Below are positions 16,187 through 23,407 of a DNA stretch of 53,627 bases, piece after piece. The notes beneath the pieces are model-generated. The model ran no database searches, was not told the origin of the DNA, and worked only from the letters and a program-made list of their open reading frames with translations. Made by a program: the position numbers and the translations under genes. Positions within the stretch are counted from its first letter, which is position 1. Each line of letters begins with the position of its first letter. The stretch is from Candidatus Bathyarchaeia archaeon. GTDB lineage: Archaea; Thermoproteota; Bathyarchaeia; Hecatellales; Hecatellaceae. The DNA is taken from positions 1 to 53,627 of the forward strand of contig JAVZMI010000009.1 in NCBI GenBank assembly GCA_038883335.1, in the 5' to 3' direction.

Positions 16187-17635
16187 ATGATGCGGCTAGT
16201 TCACGGGAGTTGCTGTTTGAGGCTTCACTCAAAACTCTGTTTGGTTTTGTCTCTTCTTCTTATTTCTTCGTTTTGCGGTTCGGTGGGCTTTGGTGCCCAG
16301 GCTCAGGAAGAGTACACTGTAACCCTCAATAGTTACCCTACTCCTGTCTCGTTTATTGTTGATGGTTTAACGTATCTCCCGACAAATTTGCCTCTTAACT
16401 TCAAATGGGCTAAAAATTCGGTTCACAGTGTGTCTATCGCTTCAGGTACCGTTTATGGTTCGGCGGGAGTTAGATATGTGTTTGAGGGGTGGAATGACGG
16501 CTACGTGGCGTCATCTAGAAGCTTGAAGGTTACATCCGACTTCACCTATGTAGCTATCTACAAAACTCAGTATTTTCTCACAGTCTTGTCGCCCTACGGT
16601 AACCCTAGGGGGCAGGGCTGGTATGACAAAGATTCTCTGGCTAATTTTGCCGTAGACCCTGTTTACTATGTGGTAGAAGGTAAGGTTCGGTATGTTTTTA
16701 ATAGGTGGAATGTGGGCCTTTCGCCGTGGACTTCGGAGAATTCTATATATATGTCAGGCCCTACGACTGTCATGGCTGACTGGGTCAAGCAGTACTGGTT
16801 AGAGATCAGTTCAGCCGTTAAAGGCATTCCTACTAGCGGTTCTGGGTGGTATGATAGAGGTTTCAAAGCCACCATCTCTACACTCGACGAGTTAGAGGTT
16901 GAGAAGAATAGGCGCAAGTATGTTTTCGATAAATGGGTCAATGTTGGAGAAAATCTCGCCTATATAAGAAGCCCTACGGATCCAGTTACAACTTTGGATA
17001 TTGACAACTTCTATTCCATTAAAGCCGAGTTCGTTGAGAACTGGTATATTGATGTGGCTAGTGCTTTTGGTGATCCTCAGGGAGGCGGTTACTATCCCGC
17101 AAACTCGAGGCAAGTTGTCTCTGTCACTAACCCTTGGAATGTTGTGGAGGGGGAGAGTAGATATGTCTTCACCGGTTGGACGGGGTCTTTAAATTCAACC
17201 GAATCCAGCTTGGAGGTCTTGGTTGATGGGCCTAAAACATTGCAGGCTGAATGGAAGAAACAGTACTATCTTAAGATTAACTCTGCTTACGGTGGAGTTA
17301 CCGGCTCGGGTTGGTATGATAAGGATTCCAACGCGTTCTTCTCCGCCTCGCCTTCTATTAGTGGGGGTTGGGGCATAAAATATATTTTCACTCATTGGTC
17401 TGGGGACTATGCTGGCACTTCGCCTAGTGGCCAGATTTTTATGAGTAGACCGAGAGTTATCACCGCGGAGTGGGCTGTTGACTATACGGGCTTGTACCTT
17501 AATATCGCCGTGATTAGTGGCATCTTCTTAGCTGTTGCCATTCTGGTTAAGAAGTTCGTGTTAAAGAAGGTTTATTTGGCTGAGGGTGAAGTTGGAGAAA
17601 AAGATGATGGTGGTAAGGTGAGGGACGCTGCTTGA
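16187..17635 (+). CDS. Membrane-anchored adhesin with InlB-B-like repeats
   Basis: 482 residues. Signal peptide ends near GAQAQ. The ectodomain holds about five degenerate repeats of 70-80 residues, each with a turn like GSGWYDKDS and a strand-turn KYVF-x-x-W, then an A-E-W or A-D-W end. This is the pattern of InlB B-repeat/Flg_new-type beta domains found in surface adhesins. A C-terminal helix (YLNIAVISGIFLAVAILV) is followed by KKFVLKK and an acidic cytoplasmic tail. It sits 10 bp after the Ig-like anchored protein. Likely adhesion or filament anchoring at the cell surface. Confidence 0.75.
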   Translation: MMRLVHGSCCLRLHSKLCLVLSLLLISSFCGSVGFGAQAQEEYTVTLNSYPTPVSFIVDGLTYLPTNLPLNFKWAKNSVHSVSIASGTVYGSAGVRYVFEGWNDGYVASSRSLKVTSDFTYVAIYKTQYFLTVLSPYGNPRGQGWYDKDSLANFAVDPVYYVVEGKVRYVFNRWNVGLSPWTSENSIYMSGPTTVMADWVKQYWLEISSAVKGIPTSGSGWYDRGFKATISTLDELEVEKNRRKYVFDKWVNVGENLAYIRSPTDPVTTLDIDNFYSIKAEFVENWYIDVASAFGDPQGGGYYPANSRQVVSVTNPWNVVEGESRYVFTGWTGSLNSTESSLEVLVDGPKTLQAEWKKQYYLKINSAYGGVTGSGWYDKDSNAFFSASPSISGGWGIKYIFTHWSGDYAGTSPSGQIFMSRPRVITAEWAVDYTGLYLNIAVISGIFLAVAILVKKFVLKKVYLAEGEVGEKDDGGKVRDAA

Positions 17636-17670
17636 CCTGGTGATGCAGGTATAGCAGGGCTCAGGTCAAG
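17631..17670. terminator. 9-bp inverted repeat between convergent genes, candidate bidirectional terminator
   Basis: CTTGACCTG (17631-17639) and CAGGTCAAG (17662-17670) pair perfectly and include the stop codons of the adhesin gene and of the convergent regulator. A smaller stem ACCTG/CAGGT is nested inside. Confidence 0.45.
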
Positions 17671-17954
17671 TATTTGTTTAGTCTCTCCAAGTCTTCTAGG
17701 AATTGGTAGCCTTTCTCCGTGGTAAACCAACGGTCTCCATCTCTTCTGAGTAAACCTTGCTCCTCTAAATATTGCAGGTATCTTGTAGTCCGTGTAAATG
17801 TAAGGTTCGACTTGTATACTATCTCCGTTTTTTTGGCTCCTCTAGTTGCCACCTTAATAATCGCTTGAATTATATCCACCTGTGACCTCCTTGAGATTAC
17901 TCCTACGAAGTGTTCACGTGACAGAGCTAATCTCCCCTCTCCGCTAGAATCCAT
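17661..17954 (-). CDS. HTH_45-type winged-helix regulator (paralogue of 11607 gene)
   Basis: About 97 residues. Shares RGAKKTEIVYKSNLTFTR, YLQYLEEQ and RDGDRWFTTEKG with the regulator at 11607-11861. The N-terminus is longer. I chose the ATG at 17954, while a TTG at 17975 is also in frame. Each paralogue is divergent from a filament gene and has GTTCGGTC upstream. Convergent with the adhesin gene, 25 bp apart. Probably a local repressor or activator (inference). Confidence 0.8.
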   Translation of the reverse strand: MDSSGEGRLALSREHFVGVISRRSQVDIIQAIIKVATRGAKKTEIVYKSNLTFTRTTRYLQYLEEQGLLRRDGDRWFTTEKGYQFLEDLERLNKYLT

Positions 17955-18000
17955 CAGAAACACGCCTTTAAGCAATTCCTCACGGACTTCTAATTTAGAA

Positions 18001-18478
18001 CTTTAGGTACGGAAGATAATTAAAGCTTTCCGTATCACTGGTTCGGTCATATTGTTTCAGTAATCTACAAATAACCAGCCCGCTTTCGGCTAACAGTTAC
18101 GTTGCCTCACGTAATTTTCTGGCCGTGAGTTGCGGTCCTAATTTTTGTCTCAATGGTTCATTTTAAAATAGCACTCGAGAAGAAGCTGTCGTAGCTTAGG
18201 TCTAAAGGGTTCGTATAATGTGGGCTGTGCCTACTCGAAACTAGATAAACAAGTCGAAATTCATGGATAATCTTGATTTTAAGGATTTATAGGGCAGTCT
18301 GACTTTGTTGATGCTTCTTCTTCGGATTTACGGCTCAGTCTTAGAGTTCGGTTTACCAGTTCTCGTTCTTTATAAATATGCCCACTGGAGGTTGAGTTGG
18401 GGAAGCCGAGAGAGGGGCCTATGAACCGATGACCCCTAGAGGGTCGTAATACCCAAAAAAAGAACAGAGGAGTGATAT
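18001..18478. promoter_or_regulatory. Long regulatory region upstream of filament genes
   Basis: No ORF. It holds GTTCGGTC at 18041-18048, a related GTTCGGTTTA at 18346-18355, and a strong TATA box TTTATAAATAT at 18369-18379. The predicted leader carries a small hairpin GACCC/GGGTC (about 18431-18445) and the ribosome binding site GAGGAG (18467-18472). The length and spacing suggest complex control of the subunit genes. Confidence 0.55.
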
Positions 18479-18481
18479 GTG

Positions 18482-19138
18482 ATGGCGTATAGTAAGGCTT
18501 TGGTTCTGCCGCTGGTTCTTATGATGGCGCTGTCAGTTACTGGGGTTGCAGCCGCACACTGGAGCGACACAGTCAAGATAAACGGCACCGTCTATATGGG
18601 TGACCTGATCGTTGGATGGGATGAAATCATAGACTGCTGGGATAACGAGAACGAAAATTCACCTCCTAAAGATGTAGGGGATGTATCCTGCAGTCTAAGC
18701 GATGAGGAGCGTAGCACACATACAGGGAAGTATGTCTACCATAAGCTAAGTGTTAATCTCACAAACGTCTACCCACAATATGAAGCTTGGTGCAAAGCCA
18801 CCTTGACGAGCGCTGGAACCATACCTGCCCACATAATTAGTGCTACTATAACACCAGGAGCCGGGCTGGTAATAGGTGAGACGTTCTACGACGTTAATGG
18901 CAGGGTTATTGGCTGGGAGCTGGATAATGCGGAAACTGGTGGTCCTGTGCTTAACGTGTATGTAACCAAACAAGAAACAGGCTTATCGCTTGTATGCAAC
19001 CAGATCGATCCATGCGATGATGAAGCAGTAGACGTGTACATTGACGTAAAGCAGGATGGAACTCAGGAGTGCCACACCTACACATTCGACATAGAGTTTG
19101 AGGCCATCCAGTGGAACAAGGTAGGCGAGGTTGCTTAA
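18482..19138 (+). CDS. TasA-like filament subunit 1
   Basis: 218 residues. Signal peptide to about residue 25 (GVAAA), mature start HWSDT, then KINGTVYMGDLIVGW, matching the SipW-dependent pattern (aromatic/SD, then N-x-T...G-x-L) of TasA, camelysin and AbpA. The mature domain has DNENENSPPKDVG, VYPQYEAWC, QIDPCD, ECHTYTF and a C-terminal IQWNK. Four or more cysteines suggest disulphides. A GTG at 18479 directly precedes the chosen ATG and both fit GAGGAG. It is 17 bp upstream of the second subunit, in one operon. Probable major structural fibre protein. Confidence 0.78.
   Translation: MAYSKALVLPLVLMMALSVTGVAAAHWSDTVKINGTVYMGDLIVGWDEIIDCWDNENENSPPKDVGDVSCSLSDEERSTHTGKYVYHKLSVNLTNVYPQYEAWCKATLTSAGTIPAHIISATITPGAGLVIGETFYDVNGRVIGWELDNAETGGPVLNVYVTKQETGLSLVCNQIDPCDDEAVDVYIDVKQDGTQECHTYTFDIEFEAIQWNKVGEVA
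18492..18570 (+). repeat. 79-bp perfect direct repeat, copy 1
   Basis: Identical base for base to 19172-19250 (offset 680). Covers the signal peptide and the first mature residues HWSD of subunit 1. Confidence 0.97.
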
Positions 19139-19155
19139 TGGGAGGGCTATAAAAG

Positions 19156-19821
19156 ATGAATACGCTGCACGGTAAGGCTTTGGTTCTGCCGCTGGTTCTT
19201 ATGATGGCGCTGTCAGTTACTGGGGTTGCAGCCGCACACTGGAGCGACACGTTCAGTGTGAGTGGCACAGTAGCGATGGGCACCTGCACTATAGCGTTTC
19301 ATCCAAAAGAAATTCTAAGCTACGTGGATAATGAACAGCAAAACGTGCCTCCTAAAGACATAGGCTGGGCAGAAATATATTATCAGCCGGAAAGCTACAT
19401 AGTGGATCCTCACTCCAATAAGGACGGCTACAAGAAGCTAGAGTTCGTGATCCACAACGCCTACCCACAATACGAGGTCCACTTCACCACGGTCAGGATA
19501 GCTAATATCGGGACTATACCAGTCCACTTCATAGGGCTTGACATACGGGACCCCACCGGCGTGCTCAACTGGCAATGGACTACTCCACCTCCAGCACATG
19601 AAACCACAGGCTTCTTCTGGAAGGATTTCAACGGCAACGGTGCATATGATCCAGGCGAGGAGATAATGAACATAACCATAGTAAACTTCATATGCACCCA
19701 ACTTGAACCATGCGACTCCACCAAGGGTGAGGTTGACATAGACTTCAAACAACCCGCTGAAGAATGCCACACCTACCAGTTCGAAATAGAGATAACCGCA
19801 ATCCAGTGGAATAAGGCCTAA
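19156..19821 (+). CDS. TasA-like filament subunit 2
   Basis: 221 residues. The signal peptide and HWSDT are encoded by DNA identical to that in subunit 1, but the mature domain differs strongly. It keeps DNEQQNVPPKDIG, AYPQYEV, QLEPCD, ECHTYQFEIE and IQWNK, and lacks the Cys after YEV. GGGAGGG upstream of the ATG serves as ribosome binding site. It follows subunit 1 by 17 bp and precedes a T-run. Probably co-assembles with subunit 1 as major and minor fibre proteins (inference). Confidence 0.78.
   Translation: MNTLHGKALVLPLVLMMALSVTGVAAAHWSDTFSVSGTVAMGTCTIAFHPKEILSYVDNEQQNVPPKDIGWAEIYYQPESYIVDPHSNKDGYKKLEFVIHNAYPQYEVHFTTVRIANIGTIPVHFIGLDIRDPTGVLNWQWTTPPPAHETTGFFWKDFNGNGAYDPGEEIMNITIVNFICTQLEPCDSTKGEVDIDFKQPAEECHTYQFEIEITAIQWNKA
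19172..19250 (+). repeat. 79-bp perfect direct repeat, copy 2
   Basis: Second copy, coding for the signal peptide of subunit 2. Flanking bases on both sides differ from copy 1. Confidence 0.97.
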
Positions 19822-19852
19822 CAAACAAAAACAACCCTAAACCTCCCCCCAC

Positions 19853-19858
19853 TTTTTT
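19853..19858 (+). terminator. T-run after filament subunits
   Basis: Six T residues after a C-rich stretch, 31 bp past the stop of subunit 2. Archaeal RNA polymerase often stops at such runs. Confidence 0.35.
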
Positions 19859-19899
19859 AGTCTCAAAACCAAGCCGTAAGTATACGGCTAAAGGTGGTA

Positions 19900-20502
19900 A
19901 TGACGACATACAAAGTTACAGTAATGTTTATTTGCATACTAATAGTTACAGCTATAACTAGCTTCACCGGTGGCCACTGGAACGACACCGACAGCGTAAG
20001 CGGAACAGTAAAAATAGGCCACAGGGCCACCATAATAGACTCGTGGAAAGTTATCACACCAGTAGGGTATCCCCCTTACGATGAGACAACCCAACTTACA
20101 CCCGACAGGCGTACCCTTCAAATCACAGCCACTGAAATCTTCAATGTAACTGAAACTGAACTCTGGTATATATGGGTCGGGTTGCTTGTCAAAAACGACG
20201 GAACCCTGCCGGTAAATATAATTCGACCCTTAATCAAGTTCATACCAGGCGGTAACGATTTCACTGTCGAAGAAACACGTTTTTATGGCCCATACGACAA
20301 AGCTGGCTTCAAAGTTGTATGGGGCAAAGTGAAAGTAAACGACCTAAATAAACCCCCATTCACCACTGACTGGAAGAATCCCCCAATCGCAGCCGACCCT
20401 ACGCAACACGTAGTCATATGGATAAAGATCTCCTACAAGGGAACAGAACCACTCGATACTGCCCAAATAAACATAACAATAAGAGATGAACTAGCCATCT
20501 GA
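19900..20502 (+). CDS. Divergent TasA-like secreted protein (subunit 3)
   Basis: 200 residues. ATG 19900 with GGTGG just upstream, chosen over GTG 19894. Signal peptide (FICILIVTAITSFTGG), mature start HWNDT followed by SVSGTVKIGHRATI, the same frame as the other subunits. The mature part is beta-rich with NDGTLPVNII but lacks the cysteine/CHTY/QWNK signature, so it is a distant paralogue, perhaps an initiator, cap or TapA-like accessory. A 19-bp gap to the next gene suggests an operon with the membrane protein. Confidence 0.68.
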   Translation: MTTYKVTVMFICILIVTAITSFTGGHWNDTDSVSGTVKIGHRATIIDSWKVITPVGYPPYDETTQLTPDRRTLQITATEIFNVTETELWYIWVGLLVKNDGTLPVNIIRPLIKFIPGGNDFTVEETRFYGPYDKAGFKVVWGKVKVNDLNKPPFTTDWKNPPIAADPTQHVVIWIKISYKGTEPLDTAQINITIRDELAI

Positions 20503-20521
20503 CAAACCCGAGGTGGAAAGC

Positions 20522-21181
20522 ATGCCTCTTAAAACTGGCTTCCGAAGTTGGCTCCACCGACATCTGAAGCCTCTCGGGAAACTGGTGGGCGGGGGGCGCA
20601 ACCTCAAATACGCCAAGATCGCGGTCACAGTTGCCTATACTATCTTTTTAATCTCCTTCAGCCCTACATTTATGAACGTTCCAGCTCTTCACCCCATCTT
20701 CTACTGGTGGGAAGTTCACGACCTGTTCGGATCCGGACCCGGACACCACCAACAATTGGGCGGATACCTCTGCTATGTGTTTACCTTCCCAGAGTTAACC
20801 TACCCCATCCTGCCCTACATCACCCTAAGCATGGTTACTGCTTTCATCTGGTACTATGCCTGGAGATTCGTGAGGAGAAATAGCAACACTGCTTCACCTC
20901 ACAATAAATGGTTATTGACGGTAGGATCCTTGAATACCCTATACCTATTCACCATTCAAATGTTCATCATGCCACACCTTCTAAGGTGGCCCTTTGCCAC
21001 GACATTCCTATCAATCTTAGCCATACTTTTAACAGATCTGATACTCACCACACGAAAGCCTCAAAGAGAGCTGCCCCCACCGCCTAGAAGTTTAGGCGTC
21101 TCGACGCATGGTCTACCTTTGGATCCCCAAGGCGCTCAAGAAAACTCTACACCTAATCGGAAAGATAATATTCCCAGCTGA
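20522..21181 (+). CDS. Small multi-pass membrane protein of unknown function
   Basis: 219 residues with four or five hydrophobic segments (IAVTVAYTIFLISFSP; ILPYITLSMVTAFIWYYAW; LLTVGSLNTLYLFTIQMFIM; TTFLSILAILLTDLIL). The C-terminal tail is soluble and Pro-rich. A His-rich loop (GSGPGHHQQLGG) lies between segments 1 and 2. ATG 20522 has GAGGTGG upstream, preferred to GTG 20513. I do not recognise the family. Its place between a fibre subunit and the signal peptidase suggests an export or assembly partner (inference). Confidence 0.65.
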   Translation: MPLKTGFRSWLHRHLKPLGKLVGGGRNLKYAKIAVTVAYTIFLISFSPTFMNVPALHPIFYWWEVHDLFGSGPGHHQQLGGYLCYVFTFPELTYPILPYITLSMVTAFIWYYAWRFVRRNSNTASPHNKWLLTVGSLNTLYLFTIQMFIMPHLLRWPFATTFLSILAILLTDLILTTRKPQRELPPPPRSLGVSTHGLPLDPQGAQENSTPNRKDNIPS

Positions 21182-21190
21182 GAACTGAGG

Positions 21191-21646
21191 ATGGGACGGC
21201 TGAAACATCGGACAGACCATCAAGAGCTCTCCACCGTCCAACAAAGGTTAATGAGATCACATAAAGTCATATGCCCTAGCTGCGGATATGAGTTCAAAAT
21301 TCAACATTACACCTTAGCTCAAAGATCTCAGAACAATCATCGGCGGCTGAGCGAGCAATGCACCATAATAATGCAATACCTCAGCCGGCATAAGGAAGGA
21401 CTCCAGAAGCGACACCTGAAAAGAATTCTAAACGACCGAGGGATATCGATCTCCAGTCGCGCCCTATCCAGTCACCTCAATGAGCTGCTGGCACTACGCC
21501 TCATAGCCGTGAAAGCCACCATAGAAGCAAACGGGTCTAAAATGCCTCGGTGGGCAATCCTCTGGCTTATTACCCCTAAAGGCTGTAGGGTACTCCACAG
21601 ACGTGAACAGGCATGTGCCCTCTCCCAAGCTAGTCAGTATCGTTGA
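21191..21646 (+). CDS. Zinc-ribbon plus winged-helix DNA-binding protein
   Basis: 151 residues. One CPSCGYEF half-ribbon near residue 28 is followed by a helix-rich region with a winged helix (GLQKRHLKRILNDRGISIS, SSHLNELLALRLI, ITPKGCRVL). Only one Cys pair is present in the ribbon region, so metal binding may need a partner or dimer. The ATG at 21191 lies 9 bp after the membrane protein stop, in the same operon. Candidate regulator of the filament island. Confidence 0.65.
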   Translation: MGRLKHRTDHQELSTVQQRLMRSHKVICPSCGYEFKIQHYTLAQRSQNNHRRLSEQCTIIMQYLSRHKEGLQKRHLKRILNDRGISISSRALSSHLNELLALRLIAVKATIEANGSKMPRWAILWLITPKGCRVLHRREQACALSQASQYR

Positions 21647-21678
21647 CCTGCAAGACCAGTGTAGATGGAATATCTTCG

Positions 21679-21720
21679 GTACGATCTTCTCGTACGATCT
21701 TATCATTCATACGGTTTATA
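21679..21720 (+). promoter_or_regulatory. Tandem GTACGATCTT repeats next to TATA element
   Basis: GTACGATCTT occurs at 21679-21688 and again at 21692-21701 (13-bp period). A TATA-like GGTTTATA follows at about 21713-21720, 30 bp before the ATG of the signal peptidase gene. The layout fits an upstream regulator site for an independent promoter. Confidence 0.45.
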
Positions 21721-21749
21721 GGTTCTCTCTAAGAGCAGAAAGAGTAGTT

Positions 21750-22940
21750 ATGAATAGAAACCCAACACCTCACCTCTCCGCTTGGACTGGATGGCTTCCC
21801 ATCTTAGCCTTGACACTGACCGTCTACATTCTAGCAACTCAAATCCTACCACCCATAAGCGGGACGCTATCTTACTACACAAACCCACTCTTGTGGGGGA
21901 TCTTAATCTTTATAACATTAACAAGATTCAAAAAGCAGAAAAAATATAGGTGGCACCTCGATAAGCCGCTCGTTGTAATGGCTGTAACAGTAGCCACGTT
22001 TCAAATATCAGCCTCAGTGATTGTAGGGCTGTTCACCAGCTTCGGCAGGAGCCCATTTTCATCCGAACCTCAGATTATAACAACCAACCTAGCCTACTTC
22101 ATATCTATGCTATTCGGGCTCGAACTACCAAGAGCCTACCTAATCAAATCCTGGGAACGTAAGGCAACTCTGGCAATAGGCGTTACAGCCCTGCTCTTCG
22201 CTCAACTGTCAGCATCATTCTTGCCTGTAATAACTCTGAGTAGCCCTTTCGAGTTAACAAAGTTTCTAAGTGAGAAATATCTGCCTAGCGTAGCAGAAAA
22301 TCTTCTCGCATCCTACCTGGCATTATTGGGTGGACCAATAGCGTCGATAAGCTATATGGGAACAATTCTAACTTTCCAATGGCTCTCTCCGATACTACCA
22401 GACCCCTCATGGTCCATCAAAGCTCTACTCGGCGTAATAGCACCCACAATAGGTTTCCTGATAATTCACAACTTTCACACCACTCCAACTCAAACCACAA
22501 AACCCGAAAAACTCCACACGCCACACTGGACAGCCATATCCATCATCTTCGTCTTGGCTGTCTGGGCTTCAACAGGTCAGTTGGGCTTCTATCCAACAGC
22601 GATTATCAGCGGGAGCATGCAGCCAACAATAGATGTGGGAGACTTGGTCATCGTCACGAAGATATCTCCGGAAAAAATCAAACCAGGAGACATAATTCAG
22701 TTTAAAGGCGAGAGAGAGAACATTGTCCACAGGGTTGTGGCTGTCCAGCAGGGCGCCACGAAAACGTTTATAACAAAAGGGGACAACAATAACAGCCCAG
22801 ACCGTGAACCTGTAAAACCAGATCAAATCCTAGGTAAAGTAACTTATATCGTGCCAAAGATCGGATGGGCGTCGATCATTGTAAAGACAGCCATAGAGAA
22901 AATTCGAGTGCTCCTAGAAAACCTTGCTTTTGCACCCTGA
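21750..22940 (+). CDS. SipW-like signal peptidase I (S26B) with large multi-TM N-terminus
   Basis: 396 residues from ATG 21750. The upstream 49 codons of the frame are polar and overlap the previous gene. Residues 1-270 contain about seven or eight membrane segments of unknown role. The C-terminal catalytic domain has SGSMQPT (Ser289), GDLVIV, ENIVHRVVA (His327) and TKGDNN, the Ser/His form used by ER, archaeal and SipW peptidases, not the Ser/Lys form. Ordinary archaeal signal peptidases are under 200 residues, so the N-terminal membrane part is unusual. Placed with four HWSD-type preproteins it is the probable dedicated processing enzyme, as SipW is for TasA. Confidence 0.8.
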   Translation: MNRNPTPHLSAWTGWLPILALTLTVYILATQILPPISGTLSYYTNPLLWGILIFITLTRFKKQKKYRWHLDKPLVVMAVTVATFQISASVIVGLFTSFGRSPFSSEPQIITTNLAYFISMLFGLELPRAYLIKSWERKATLAIGVTALLFAQLSASFLPVITLSSPFELTKFLSEKYLPSVAENLLASYLALLGGPIASISYMGTILTFQWLSPILPDPSWSIKALLGVIAPTIGFLIIHNFHTTPTQTTKPEKLHTPHWTAISIIFVLAVWASTGQLGFYPTAIISGSMQPTIDVGDLVIVTKISPEKIKPGDIIQFKGERENIVHRVVAVQQGATKTFITKGDNNNSPDREPVKPDQILGKVTYIVPKIGWASIIVKTAIEKIRVLLENLAFAP

Positions 22941-23407
22941 GACAGCCACGAATTAGGCGAGAAAAGGGAGAAGGTGAGCCAATAATGTGTAGCTGTAGCT
23001 TTACCAACGTTTCCGCTAGTCATGAAAGGTTTGATAGAGATGTGGCCTATATGGAGCATTACAACCCAGTTGGCAGTTCATGTCTCCTCATAGTCACCGT
23101 AGCGAGTTAGGTAGTGGATCGTACGGTAGATGGGTAGCTGTTGAGCGTATGGTTGTGAGTTTTTGGAAATGCTCTCATAAACATAAGCAGAGCTAAATAA
23201 GAGCACGGGCGTAAGTGAAAGATTCGATACACCCCATTAGTAATCTATACCGGTAAAGTCCATTGTTTACCGTGATTTTCCTCTCTTCCTAAGAATGGCC
23301 AAATGCCCTCCCAATATATTTTAATATACCGCGTTTCACATAATTGGATAAGAAACGATTTAAACGGGCACCCGTTTAATATATTTTTGTAGGACTATAA
23401 CTCCTAG
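22941..23407. other. Intergenic stretch with operator-like palindrome
   Basis: No convincing ORF. The last 50 bp hold the palindrome and TATA element listed separately. I see nothing recognisable in 22941-23350. Confidence 0.4.
23360..23388 (+). promoter_or_regulatory. 20-bp palindrome overlapping a TATA box
   Basis: TTAAACGGG (23360-23368), CA, CCCGTTTAA (23371-23379), running into AATATATTTTT (23378-23388). Predicted transcript start falls close to GTG 23408. A dimeric regulator bound here would cover the TBP/TFB site, so a repressor is likely, perhaps the product of the next gene. Confidence 0.6.

Noticed and set aside
20548-20883. 111-codon frame inside the membrane-protein gene
   Set aside because: Out of frame with the 20522 gene, which has good signals and clear membrane segments. 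This is a shadow frame.
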